Source: Aradus depressus (lineage: Eukaryota > Arthropoda > Insecta > Hemiptera > Aradidae). Taken from it: a stretch of DNA of 64,000 bases. The notes under the pieces are model-generated. The model had not been told where the DNA came from and did not search any database. It was given only the letters and a program-made list of their open reading frames with translations. Positions 12,106 through 22,979 of the stretch are shown one piece after another. The DNA lies in NCBI GenBank assembly GCA_963662175.1, contig OY759216.1:41123087-41187086 (forward strand), written 5' to 3'. Numbering within the stretch: position 1 is the first letter of the stretch; every line of letters begins with the position of its first letter. The translations under genes and the position numbers were made by a program.

Positions 12106-12270
12106 ATGAGAAAAGTCTACGGAAAAATGTATCGGCTCCTTGCCGCTGAGGAGATAAGGACGAGGTTAGGAAGGTGTAAGATGGAGAGGAGGCCACTTAA
12201 CGTAGCGGTCCTTCCTGGAGAACGGCTGGAGATACATCCTGGAGAGGCTGGAACAGTTACCGTAGCCTAG
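12106..12270 (+). CDS. Hypothetical 54-codon ORF
   Basis: An ATG-initiated frame of 54 codons lies in a patch clearly less AT-rich than its surroundings (12120-12345). The predicted product is basic and arginine-rich in its first half and includes LLAAEEIRTRLGRCK and VAVLPGERLEIHPGEAGTV. I do not recognise the family. The same frame stays readable but stop-interrupted for about 25 more codons, which fits a decayed mobile-element ORF as well as a small gene. A possible splice acceptor (TTTATTTGTAG) lies just upstream near 12076. No poly(A) signal or homologue supports expression. Confidence 0.25.
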   Translation: MRKVYGKMYRLLAAEEIRTRLGRCKMERRPLNVAVLPGERLEIHPGEAGTVTVA

Positions 12271-12536
12271 TGTTTTCTATGGAGAGTCCAGCCTGATTAA
12301 ACAGAGTGTCTGCCTACCAGGAGACAGGTTCTGTCCATGTCAAACCCAGAGCTAAAAAAAAATAAATAAAAACATGAGACTAAGATGGCTGATTTGATAA
12401 TTATCAGCTGTTGTAGTCTTTATTTGGAGTATCCACCTTAATATATTCTTCTAAAGAGGGGCTGCTCTCTCAAGGCCAGATTTGGAATTTGAAAGAAGAC
12501 TGCAAAAAATTATCACCACCATGCTAACCTACAATC

Positions 12537-12834
<298 letters not shown>

Positions 12835-13073
12835 ACCTACAATCTTCCAAGAAAGAAACTAATTGACAACTGTTACTTTTTCTACTAATTACTTCATTAG
12901 AAGCACTATAGAACTATGAGGAGTTCCTACCACAAATGGTAAAAACGAAACCCACATGGAAAGTTCACTGTGTCCGTCCGTCTTGTCAGTATCATAAGTG
13001 CTCATTGACATGGCCTCAATAATATTACAGAAAAACAGTAATTCATCAAGTGCCCAAAAGAAGTAAAACAAAT

Positions 13074-13479
13074 TGTCGTCGGTGAATTACCGGAAATGTA
13101 CTTCCCCAGAAGGAATTATTCAATAAAGTTGACGCTCTACCTCCTGATCCCCCTTTTCCCTTTGACAAATTCCGCGGAAAATTAATAGGTTGTTTATTTG
13201 TGGGTAATTTACTTTTTTGTGTTAAGCAACCCCTTCCCGATGGCTGCTCTGACTGAAAATCAATAGGTGTCGTCCTCATGGGATTCTGGATACTCACAAT
13301 AAAATTTTGTGTCGATTCATTCGTTACATAAGCAGTTATCGTGTTCACAAACACACATACATTGATTTTTTTCATTTTTCGAATGAAAAGGTTGAAAAAG
13401 GAAATTCCGGTGAAAACTCAACATCGAATTTCTGACAGATTACATAACTTCCCTTATACTTCGTATAGTTGGGGAAGTA
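13074..13479 (+). repeat. P-family repeat with both ends
   Basis: GTCGTCGGTGAATTACCGG and TGTACTTCCCCAG mark the 5' end; two modules follow. The 3' hairpin (13447-13478) pairs ACTTCCC with GGGGAAGT around TATACTTCGTATA. It is the most compact copy retaining both termini. Confidence 0.8.
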
Positions 13480-15938
13480 CGAATTATAAACCTTTCGAGT
13501 AAGATATTGTTGAAAAAATATTTCCAAGAAAAATTGGAAAATATACACTTTTTTTTTTTAGCCTATTAAAAAGGTAGAAAAAAAAAAGTCCAACCTCCTA
13601 TTTCTTAAAGTACTCATGAGAGAATAGGAAATTTGTGCTAGAATCTATTAAAAAATCCGACACCCCCTCTCCATTCAATTAATTTGAAAATTATTTGTTT
13701 GGCCTCAATTCATGGTGGGCATGGATCATGCACCAGGCCTTCCACTGACAGATTTATTGCAAAGATGCCTCTGTAATCTAACCTGCTAAAACTTCAAATA
13801 TGTTCTTCACATAAATTATGAACACATAATCTTCCCCAGATCTGATTTTAGGGGGTCAAGTAACACCGAATGTTCCATAATAGAAAACCGTTTTATTATG
13901 CGTACTATCTGCACTGTATTGTCTGCCAGCTAGGCCCCTGAGTAGCTAGTCTAAGCATACTTTCGGCTGCCATGCCCCGAGGGACCATCTAGACCTCCAG
14001 ACGCCCTACAAGAGGTGGCCGGGAGACTCCCCAGCCAGGAGCCTGAGTTAACTTGGGTCGATCCGTCTAGATTCCTGACATCACGCCAGCTTCCCTCTAT
14101 TTCAGAACTCTCCGGTCTACCTCTTTCTCCTCCCTCTATATACAGAACCCTATAAACTCTCAATAGTAGACCAAAAACAACGTTTATATCAAATCGGACC
14201 ATGAAGGGACTAATATCAAATATAAGGATATTTTGCCCTAAATTCATGAAATTCTCAGGAAATGTTCAAACAGGGCAAAGGATAGACTATTTAGACTACA
14301 GTAAGTTTTGAGGAAGGCCACTACAGAGAGGGGATGACACATTTCGTTTGGTAGAATATTGAGTGACATATCATCTTAGAAACCTCGACAAGGATATTCG
14401 TAAAATAAAATATTCTTCAGCAGAAATACCATTTGAAAGGGTGGGGAGGAAGGGAATTCTAGCAAACTGAATTCTGATTGACATTACTTATTCCAGGGCT
14501 ATAATTTCATAATTGTAAGTTACAGCAAAACTATTGGGTATACATGCCATTTTTTTAGTCTATTTTATGAATATGATATCTAATAAACCACAAAAATTCG
14601 TAGGGTTTTCCATTATTTCGTTTTACATCTAATAAAAATGTTTGTTTATTTTTTGTCCACCACGTTCATGAATAAATAATTGTAAAAAGTATAAAAATAT
14701 ATAATAGATAGTATCCTAATTCTGAATTTTTGCTAAGTGATAATATGCTTGTTGATAACATAAATTCGTGAAATTTGGATAAAATTAGAAGTTCGGAAAG
14801 GATGGCAGCTGTAAGATAAATACGTGACAGTGTTTAAAGAGGTCGGATTTTGTATTCTCCTTATTAACAAAAGACGGAATGTTAATTGTTCGAAGCTGTT
14901 CTGGATAATCAATATTACCCACAGGAATTCCTGATATGCACAAAGCTAAATTGTACTAAGAACCCACTCGGTGGTACAAGGTTCACAATGTATTACATAC
15001 CCAGCTGCACCAAGTAATCGGTCAGAAATTCTATGTAGAGTTTTCTCTGGCCCCTGATTCCGGAAAGGAAAAAAAAACATGTATGCTTGAGAACACGATT
15101 AACTCACGTCAAAATTCATAAGGTGACCAACTTTTTTTTTACAAAAGGAGTATGGATGGAAAAAAACATTAAGTCGCAAACATTCGGCTACATATTTAAA
15201 AAAAATAATATAAAAATTAATATAAATTTAATTATTTATATACCTACATCATTTTAATTCTTGATATCATATTTTCTATTTGAATGAATGTTTTTCGATA
15301 GTTCTGAATTTTCTTCTAAGAGCTCTTCTAGATATTGGAGCATCTAATCGATTGAGCGCCGAATGCCTACCTTAAGTCAGTAAAGGATCCACATGTGGTC
15401 TCAACTATGAGAGCAGAAGAAGAGAAAGAGTGCTGTCTCCCTACAAAAGGTGGCTGGGTCTCCGATCGGACAAGATAACAAGGGGCAGACACATCTCGTC
15501 GGGGGACATTGGATACGCTCCTTCAATCACCATGGTATTCTTCAACCAATCTAGTACACCAGCACACAAACATGAGGGCATGTTTGTAAATGGATCCGAA
15601 TTACTGATACGAAAATCCAACCGGAAGGAAATTTTCCAGGGATGAATAATTATTAGAACATAAAATAGATAAAGAAAAGGTTGTGTTCTTTTTTCTGTCA
15701 TGTTATGAAGCTACTCTCATGTTAAATAGAGGCAAAGGGATCAGTTTATTTGGAGAAACATGTTGGATTACTGATCCGGTTCGGAGGGGCTGTGGAGAGA
15801 CGACAGACTGATGTCCCTCTAACAAGGGCAGAGACAACTTTTTGGGGGCACTGGATATGCTCTTCTACATAGGTATCCTTCAAACACTCTGTTATGGTAA
15901 CCTACATCAGTGAAATATATAACCTACGCTAGGCATTA
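13480..15938. other. Unassigned; one degenerate direct repeat
   Basis: Positions 15483-15552 and 15826-15893 are diverged direct repeats about 345 bp apart (GGGCAGA.ACA.CT, GGGGACATTGGATACGCT versus GGGGCACTGGATATGCT). A GC-richer patch at 13930-14130 has a minus-strand frame of 98 codons without recognisable similarity. Nothing else stands out. Confidence 0.35.
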
Positions 15939-16239
15939 GTTAGTTATTGTGTCTCATGACCAGGCTTTAACTATTGCCTACTATCAGAGCGCTATTTCGT
16001 CGCTCAGCTGGACATGAGACCGACTCTACTGTGGGAGTCCTAAATTTTGCCTACCCAGGTTCATTCATCTAGGATTTAACGAGTACCTGACATCGTACAG
16101 GTTCGAGACCATCTCTTAGCGGAAGAACCGCTCAAGGTTTTTTAACCTCCCAGATAAAAAAAAAACCAAGAGCCGGGTTTCGAACCCGCGATCTTGTGCT
16201 CAGAAGGTAAGCACACTACCTTTGAGCTACAGGCGCCTC
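15939..16239 (-). mobile_element. SINE-A, inverted, near full length
   Basis: Starts with the GTTAGTTATTGTG tail complement and ends GAGCTACAGGCGCCTC. The B-box complement GGGTTTCGAACCC is intact. A small deletion removes part of the GACGTTAAGCG region. Confidence 0.8.
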
Positions 16240-16246
16240 TTCGCTA

Positions 16247-16372
16247 AACATATTTCTAATGTAAAAAGGCTAGGCTGCACATATTTCTATTATTAAAAAG
16301 GGTTATACGTACATATTTTTATTGTTAAAAGGGTTATGCCATATATATTTCTATTGTTAAAAGGATTATGAT
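16247..16372. repeat. Minisatellite, four units of about 31 bp
   Basis: Diverged units of the type CATATTTCTATTGTTAAAAG followed by GGTTATG. It begins immediately after the head of an inverted SINE-A. Confidence 0.65.
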
Positions 16373-17550
16373 CCTACTCATAAGAGTATTTCTATTGCAA
16401 TGCCACACAATGTCTCTTTCAGAGATACAGTCGGATATGAGTTTTAATAAAAGCTGCAACATGCTACCTCTGAATGAATTAGCGAACATTTTGGATCAAA
16501 TATGAATATTAAATTCTAAGAAAAAAATGGGCCCGCAAACGCGCACTTTTAACTTAGGCGTGTAAGTATTTTATGAAGACCTCTCTTCTGACAGACGGCC
16601 CCCTAGTCTTTGTCAGTATATTTGTGTACTAGATACTAGAATGTCTTGTAATGTGTTAAAAAGTATTCATTTATTCACTTGAACTTCTATGCAGTGATAC
16701 CCAGAAATGGTAACGACTTCTAAACTGAAGAAAACGAAACACTTCTAGGTTCATAGATATGATTAATTCTATATTCCATAATGTTATTAAAGAGAATGGT
16801 ATAGGTAAATGGTATAGGTAATTATGGAACTATTACGACAAAGCATTCATTGCCTTAAAGCGTGTATAAAATCACATCAAAAATGTTTCTAAATATATAT
16901 ACTTACAAAGAGATTTGAGAATTTTGGTAATCGGACCGAAACTCACCTGAAACAGAATACAAATACATCAGTTATCAAATGAATTGTGTATGTAGATAGT
17001 TATGTATGCTTCAACATGATACATCTAATGTCGGAAGAGGACAAGACCAAGTTCAGCGGATCCGTTAGGTCCTGAAGAGAATACAGCAACTTAGCCAAGC
17101 ATTGCAATGAATACTGAGAACCACCCTTCCCAGAACACCCTCACAGCTATTTAGTTAGCATGTCCAGTTTATACCTGGAAGAACGTCACAACTCAGTTTT
17201 ATATATTTGCGCGGAGATGGCGCTAGGGACTCTGTTTGGGGTCGGGGTACAAGTTTCTGTTACAGATGACTGCCACAATTCAGTAGTCTCCAAAGTCTCG
17301 AAAACGAAGACTGTAATTATGAAAATAAATCATTATAAAGGAATTTTCAAAGTGTTTCTTTACCCACATTTTTGTTTTAGTTTTTTTTACACCTTTTGTG
17401 TTGTAAATTTTTTATTTGATTATTTATGCATTATGTAATTTTATCATTGTTTATTTTTATTTATCTAGATCATTTGCTGTCAGATAAAATTGCCTAAATA
17501 AGTACGAAATTTAAAAAACAATTAAATAATGCATTTTATTATTAAATTTA
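16373..17550. other. Unassigned; candidate exon and poly(A)-like signal
   Basis: Apart from the minus-strand candidate exon listed separately, a less AT-rich plus-strand stretch at 17110-17330 ends at an AATAAA-type motif (about 17325). It has no recognisable protein. Confidence 0.3.
16907..16946 (-). CDS. Candidate 40-nt exon (unknown gene)
   Basis: On the minus strand a strong acceptor (TTCTGTTTCAG) and a strong donor (GTAAGTATA) bound 40 nt whose open frame reads VSFGPITKILKSL. Flanking DNA is AT-rich, and the exon length is not a multiple of three. I could not link it to any other exon or known gene, so chance juxtaposition of splice motifs is quite possible. Confidence 0.2.
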
Positions 17551-17876
17551 TTACCTCCCCAACTATAAGAATTTTCCGATTCCAAAAATGAAAAAAAAAA
17601 AAAAAAAAATCTGTGTTTCTGTGCATGAACACTTCGGATAGAATGAATGTATTGAAATGAAATTTTATATGAGTATTCAGAACCCCATAAGGACGACCTA
17701 TTGATTTTTAGCCAAATAGGACAAAGGGAAGGGAGGAATTAGGGTGAGAAGGCGCTTAAAACAAAAACTCTAATAACTGCCTTGTCATTGATATAGCGAA
17801 CATAATTTCATATTAATGAATTCAAAATCCCATCAAGACAACACCTAGGGGGGTGTCAAAGGAGGGGGCTCGACGG
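17551..17876 (-). repeat. P-family repeat, inverted, 3' two modules
   Basis: Starts TTACCTCCCCAACTATAAG, the complement of a shortened 3' hairpin. The GTGTTTCTGTG segment and two modules (GGACGACCTATTG, GGACAAAGGGAAGGGAGG) follow. Confidence 0.7.
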
Positions 17877-18388
17877 AAAAATATTATAATGAGTGTATTA
17901 TAGTGCTGGGCAATACATTGCCTGCAACACTTTTGTGTTGTGACAGTCTTCTCGGAAGAAACGCTATCTTAGAATGCGCACCAAAAAAAAAAAACGATCA
18001 GAGCAAAATCTCTCGATGAAGTTACCCCATTCTGTTGTAAAATTTGGTGAAGCATAACGGCGGTTTTGGGAGAACACCTTTCAAATATATAAATAGGGCT
18101 GAACCTGTCCAGAGAGTCTAGGGACAGGTAAGAATTGACAAAAACCTTCTAAACTAGCCCTAGCTACCTGGGACATATAATCCTTGTTGGCCTCTACGTG
18201 CCCTAGCCCAAACTAAACCTGTTATATACGGACCTGAACATTCCCCGCGTATATATTGGGGAATGTCTATTTTAGCACGGAGGAATTAAAGAAGGCTCCA
18301 ATTTGTAGGGATCTGCAATATCACAAAAATCTGAAAGGAACCTATAGGTTATGTAAAATAGTATTCCTAATAACAAACCATAAAAAGT
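17877..18388. other. No recognisable feature
   Basis: Unique-looking AT-rich sequence. Short open frames only. Confidence 0.5.
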
Positions 18389-19297
18389 TGTCGGTGAATC
18401 ACCATTTGGGCTAAAAATTAATAGTTGACTTATAGAGGCTTCTGAATCCTCATACTAAATTTTGTGTCAATGCATCGATAGTTGATAGAGTTTTTGAGTT
18501 GAACCCTCTTCCTATAATGCCCCCTTCCCTTCGGTCAATTTTGCGGAAAATAAATAGGAACCGACCTTATTGGACTTTGAATTAAGATATAAAATTTCAT
18601 GTCGATACATTCAATACATCGGCAGTTATTGGAATTTTTGTGTTAAGCCTCCCCACTAAACCCCCCTTTCCCTTTGACCGATTAGGCTGAAAATCAATAG
18701 GTGTCGTCCTCATGGGGTTATGAATACACATCGCTTATTAAATACAACAACGTCATAACTCAAAAAACTTAGTTTCTACAAAATCCCAGTTTAAAGTTTT
18801 GAATTACTCTCATTCAGGTACCAAATATTTAAGTCTTACATTCAAAGCAATACAGTTTTAACACACAGTATGATTCCCTTGCAAGGAATTTGTACACAGA
18901 AGAGTACCAGGGTAAACTCACAACTGAAATAATACTCTATTGCCGTAAACTGAAACTACAAAACCCACTAGCACAAGAACGACACTATTGCTCTCTGCAG
19001 GCGAGTTTTTTGAGTTACACATATGACGTTCTACCAGTTAAAAGTTCATACAAAGTGCAGTCCACCTGTGTAAATAACTCAAAACTGGCGTTTTTTGAGA
19101 TATGACATTGTTGTATTTAATGAGCGACATATAAAATGTCATGTCGATCCATTCATTTTATCGGGAGTTACCGTATTCACAGACACACACTGACAAAGGG
19201 ATCCGAAAATATAAAATTTCGTTAAAAACTCAAGCTCGAATTTCTGTCCGATAACATAAAATTTCACTTATACTTTGTATGTACTATGGAGAAGCAT
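18389..19297 (+). repeat. P-family repeat split by a TIR element
   Basis: The 5' part (GTCGGTGAATCACC, lacking the TACTTCCCC motif) and modules reach 18731. The copy continues at 19127 with ATAAAATGTCATGTCG and the 3' end (GGAGAAGCATAAAA). The interruption is the 395-bp element listed next. Another P-family copy starts a few bases after the end. Confidence 0.75.
18732..19126. mobile_element. Non-autonomous DNA transposon with 4-bp TSD
   Basis: Terminal inverted repeats of roughly 36 bp with few mismatches start CGCTTATTAAATACAACAA on the left and CGCTCATTAAATACAACAA in the reverse complement of the right end. ACAT flanks both sides (18728-18731 and 19127-19130) and occurs once in intact P-family copies, giving an empty-site comparison. 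The interior holds a 71-codon frame without known similarity. A 4-bp duplication is compatible with Sola- or Ginger-type transposases; the superfamily is not settled. Confidence 0.8.
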
Positions 19298-19301
19298 AAA
19301 A

Positions 19302-19442
19302 ATCGTCGGTGATTCACTGGCGCGAATTAATCAACAAAGTTTTCGCTCTTTCTCTAAAACCGATTTACAGATTGGTTGAAAATTAATAGGTGTCTCAGGG
19401 ACTTCGGAATACTCATACATTTCATATTGATACATTCGTTAA
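19302..19442 (+). repeat. P-family repeat, 5' portion
   Basis: CGTCGGTGATTCACTGG starts immediately after the preceding P-family copy's end. The TACTTCCCC motif is deleted and the copy breaks off after one module. Confidence 0.6.
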
Positions 19443-19714
19443 CGACTAGAAAGAACAGGGCTTGTACTTCTACACACATTGAGTAGCTAAGACTCCACAA
19501 GAGATGGTACTCCATACTCTCGAACTAAATAGGCGCACAATGAGTAACCACTAACTTAATACAGAACGGGATGGCCGTCCTATATGCACGACATTTAGAT
19601 TGGTACTAAGTTGGCAGAGGACCGAACTCTGTACCTTGGTACAAAGGGTGGGGGGAAATTCACTTATGTATCTCTCCGCCTTACCCTAGTAAATGTAGGC
19701 CCAAACAACGACAA

Positions 19715-19890
19715 TTATTAAAGTTTTTAACCTGATCCCCCTCTCCCTTGCTTTCCACCGACTTCGTTCAATATCGACAGGTACCGCCCTTATTTAGTCC
19801 TGGATTCACATATAAAATTTCATATCAATACTTCTTTACATAGGCAGTTATTAGGGTTTTCCAATACAACCCCCTCCTCCCCCCCTACCA
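19715..19890 (+). repeat. P-family module fragment
   Basis: One and a half modules (TTTCCACCGACTTCGTTC, CATATAAAATTTCATATCAA) without termini. Confidence 0.55.
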
Positions 19891-20308
19891 CCCCTTGAGC
19901 TTCTTTATATATAAATTATCATTTTCCCCCTGAATAGAGTAGCTCTAAGAACTACAGATTTACCAAGTCTCCATGACTGAAACCGTTGTGAAACCAGAAG
20001 CAGGCAAATAAGGAGATGCAGAAACAGTGTAGCACGGAGCTCGTGCTAATTAATCCACAATGGATAGATTTAATTAAAGTAAAGTGTCTTAGGGGTGTCT
20101 TAACATATCTGAACAGGAAACGTGGTCCAGCAACGTTAGGCAACTTTCAAGGAACAGCGATATCAACGGACAAATGAAATAGGGATCCGTCTTATATAAA
20201 GCTGGAACCTAGAGTAACACTGGGCCTATATATAATACGCCAAGTGAGAGTTACAACAAAACACGGAACTCAGTCATAAACGTATTGTCAACGAGATCGC
20301 TTTAGAAA
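19891..20308. other. No recognisable feature
   Basis: A minus-strand frame of 63 codons at 19952-20143 has no recognisable similarity and no splice or promoter support. Confidence 0.4.
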
Positions 20309-20552
20309 TCAACGGTGAATCACCGGCAATGTACTTCCCCAGTATGAATTCATCAAGTTGCAGCTCTCCCTCTAAAACCAAACGACCATTTGGGCTAAAA
20401 ATATATAGTTGACTGCTATACTGACGTCGGCAGTTATTAGAGTTTTTTAGTTAAGCCTCCACACTTCTAATCAGAAATTTCCGATTAAAACTCAACACCA
20501 AATTTCTGACCAATTACAAAACTTACCCAATACTTTGTAAAGCTAGGGAAGA
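20309..20552 (+). repeat. P-family repeat, internally deleted, both ends
   Basis: Perfect 5' palindrome CGGTGAATCACCG and TGTACTTCCCCAG, then a jump to the 3' segment and a degenerate hairpin (ACTTACCCAATACTTTG, AAAGCTAGGGAAG). The internal modules are mostly lost. Confidence 0.7.
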
Positions 20553-20664
20553 GAGAGCATTTAAAATAAATTCTAACAATATGGTCCAGAAGGGAAATAT
20601 TCTAGGAATAAAAAAAGTCTAGAATAATAAAGAAAACTTGTTTTCCCTTTAAATGAGGAAATAT

Positions 20665-21347
20665 CAGTGGCGTGGAAACGTAATTCTTTGAGGTGGGGTA
20701 TAAATTGGACTATTTGAGTCTAATAAATAGTGATACTTAACATTTTTTGCAGAGATATTGTGAAATACCTAATAAAAAATATGAAGAAAAACGTATTATA
20801 CATATGTAAATATGTTTTTTTAAATTATTGTCTATTTCACAAAATATATGGCAGTACTATCGGTATTGCTACCATCTTCAACCACGACTTAACAAATGTT
20901 AGGGAAATGTAAAGTAAAGCAAAATATAAAGAAAAACGTGTTGTTTTTTTTAATATTGTTTATTACACAAAATATATGGTAGCAATACCGAAAGTACTCC
21001 CATATATTTTGTGAAATAGACAATATTTTTGAAAAACATACCGTTTTTCTTTATATTTTCCAAGAAATAGTGCTTATAAAAAAAATCATATTTTTCAATC
21101 TGATTGCGTGTATGTGTTGGATTGGCTGGCAACACTGCTCTTCTCTTCCAGGCAAGTCAATGTAGGGAAAACAGGTGGTGGTTGGTGGTCTCTATCCAGA
21201 GCAGAGCACTATATATGCAAAAATGACAAGATAATTTCTTATATCCTATTCGATAATTTAAAGGGCTGACGATAGGCCCGTTATTTAGTACAATATTTTA
21301 GGATTTTTATTCAGGGGAGAGGGACATTGTACATTCCCGCGCCACTG
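20665..21347. mobile_element. Possible hAT-like element around the Penelope-like repeats
   Basis: The left edge reads CAGTGGCGTGGAAACG and the right edge is its approximate complement (CCCGCGCCACTG), a hAT-like terminal motif. The flanking 8-mers (GGAAATAT and TTAGAAAT) do not match well, so the boundaries or mechanism are uncertain. Confidence 0.4.
20738..21055. mobile_element. Penelope-like inverted-repeat element, composite and decayed
   Basis: Begins with the family tail TTTTTTGCAGAGATATTGTG, then a minus-oriented arm (20826-20892), then a second partial arm joined to a plus-oriented arm (20978-21052). The plus arm keeps the hammerhead second half: GGTA-GCAA-TACC, GAA, AGTACT, C. It has lost CTGANGA, apparently by a deletion at an ATGG microhomology. 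The minus arm has TTGA for CTGA, GATA for GAAA and G at the cleavage position, so neither should be active. Confidence 0.6.
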
Positions 21348-22107
21348 TTAGAAATGTCAAACTAAATTATAATTTTCCCAAGGAATGGATGCTGACCTTG
21401 CTACGTTCTATATTGTTCTTCTACATTATGTTATTCTATGGTTGTTATAGCTATGGCGATTCTGACACACTCAGCGATGACTAGCTAGCGTCGCCAATTG
21501 CGAAACGCCTGATCTTGCTTAATGTTTTGCAACTCTCCCGGATAATGGAGGGAATAATAGTATTATTTGCTTAATTTGCTCATTATCTGTTTAATTTTCC
21601 ACTATCCTCTAAGAGAAAAAAAACCTATGAAGGCACGTGAGGACGCTCATCTTGTATTTTCTCTCTTCTCTACTTTCCTACTAGTCAATATGATATTCTG
21701 AGCCTACTTTGAATAATTTATAATCTACTCTCATCTACTTACCGAAAACATAAACAAATTACTCCAAAATTTCTCGACTTATTAAAAAAAAAAAAAAAAC
21801 TTGTTAATTAAAGTGAGAGTAATGAAAGGAAGTCCTTTTATCTCTCAAGTCGAGTTATGATACGGCGAGTATACTCAACTATGACGGAATGAAAGAGATA
21901 AATGAAAACTATGTTCGACCTGAGAAGGAGCCGAACCTCGGCCCATTGGCTTTATAGTCAGCTAAGAGACACAGACAAAGCCCCAATTGAACAGGTAATT
22001 ATACCAAGCTTCCTACTTTAACCTACCGTAAACCTACATTTATTTGAAGTTCGGACCTTTAGAGTTTCAAAAGCAACTTGAACTATGTCTAAGTCTCAGA
22101 CGATAAT
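21348..22107. other. No recognisable feature
   Basis: AT-rich. A tRNA-like stretch near 21935-21975 was considered and not accepted. Confidence 0.45.
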
Positions 22108-22609
22108 GTCGTTAAGTCACCCGTTATGTACTTCCCCAGCACAAATTAATTATTTAAATGTTTGCTCTCCCTCCAAAACCATTTGCGCTAAATCTCAGTT
22201 GACCTAAATAGGGGCTTAGGAATCCTCTAGTTTTTGTGTTGATACATTCATTACATATATTCTTATTAGAGTTCTTAAGTCGAGCCTCCCCCCCTAGCCT
22301 TCGGTCGATTCCACTGATGGGTTTTTGAATTCGCATATGAACTTTTTTGCCGATACATTCATTACAATTTCGTTTCTGTGTTAAGCCTTCCCTCTTCCCC
22401 TCTGGCCGCTTTGGCTGAAAATCAAAAATGTTCTGGATAAACTTATAAATTTTCGTGTCGAAACATTCATTCTACCGGGAGTTATCGTGTTCACCACACA
22501 CACACAGACAGACTTTTTTCATTTTTTGGAATCAGGGTGTCGGAAGAAACATGAAATTCCGGCGAAAACTCAACTTCGAATTTATGGCCAATTACTATAC
22601 TTCCTTTAG
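22108..22609 (+). repeat. P-family repeat, near complete, hairpin truncated
   Basis: The 5' TATGTACTTCCCCAGCAC motif, three modules, and the CACACACACAGACAGAC segment are present. The copy stops inside the 3' hairpin (ATACTTCC) just upstream of a candidate small gene. Confidence 0.7.
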
Positions 22610-22639
22610 CAACAAGTGTTTGTGTCGACCTGAACCCAA

Positions 22640-22879
22640 ATGTCTGAAGGTAATTCTGAAATCAAAGACCAAAACACTTTTCGTCCTCAGAAACGATCAC
22701 AAAGCTTCCTCAATCTTTCGAATATGCAAGTAAGCAAAAATGCATCCAACTCTACCCGAATAAACTGTCCAATTACATTACTGTTGTTTTATGTCCGTTT
22801 TCAGTTGTCAGCATCAATGAAAGTTCCAATGTCATTAGGGAACATTAGAGGGCAGAAGTTGCAACAACAGCGGCAGTGA
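22640..22879 (+). CDS. Candidate two-exon small gene (54 codons), function unknown
   Basis: Exon 1 (22640-22729) starts at an ATG and encodes 30 codons. It is followed by a canonical donor GTAAGC, a 75-bp intron ending in a pyrimidine-rich TGTCCGTTTTCAG, and exon 2 (22805-22879), which continues in phase 0 for 24 codons to TGA. The product is hydrophilic with FRPQKRSQSFLNLSNMQ across the end of exon 1 and a C-terminus LGNIRGQKLQQQRQ; RSQS could be a basophilic kinase site. An in-frame TGA 9 nt upstream fixes the start unless transcription begins later. An AATAAA lies about 80 nt after the stop. I do not recognise the family. It could instead be the 3' end of a longer gene read in another frame. 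The intron with matching phase and the poly(A) signal are the main support. Confidence 0.45.
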   Translation: MSEGNSEIKDQNTFRPQKRSQSFLNLSNMQVSKNASNSTRINCPITLLLFYVRFQLSASMKVPMSLGNIRGQKLQQQRQ

Positions 22880-22957
22880 GCCACTCTTAAAGCAGAACTA
22901 AAGACTAGTCATGCAAAGTTACTACAATTCTCATGACATTGCATTACACAGAGATGG

Positions 22958-22963
22958 AATAAA
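22958..22963 (+). promoter_or_regulatory. Poly(A) signal candidate
   Basis: AATAAA (in GGAATAAAACTT) lies about 80 nt after the stop of the candidate two-exon gene. A T-rich stretch follows about 30 nt later. Confidence 0.4.
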
Positions 22964-22979
22964 ACTTATTTAAAATATA

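Noticed and set aside
13447..13478. loxP-like TATACTTCGTATA motif
   Set aside because: It is the apex of the P-family terminal hairpin; similarity to loxP is short and has no recombinase context.
21930..21975. tRNA-like motif on the minus strand (GAGGTTCGGCTCC)
   Set aside because: Only a loose B-box with no convincing A-box, tail or second copy.
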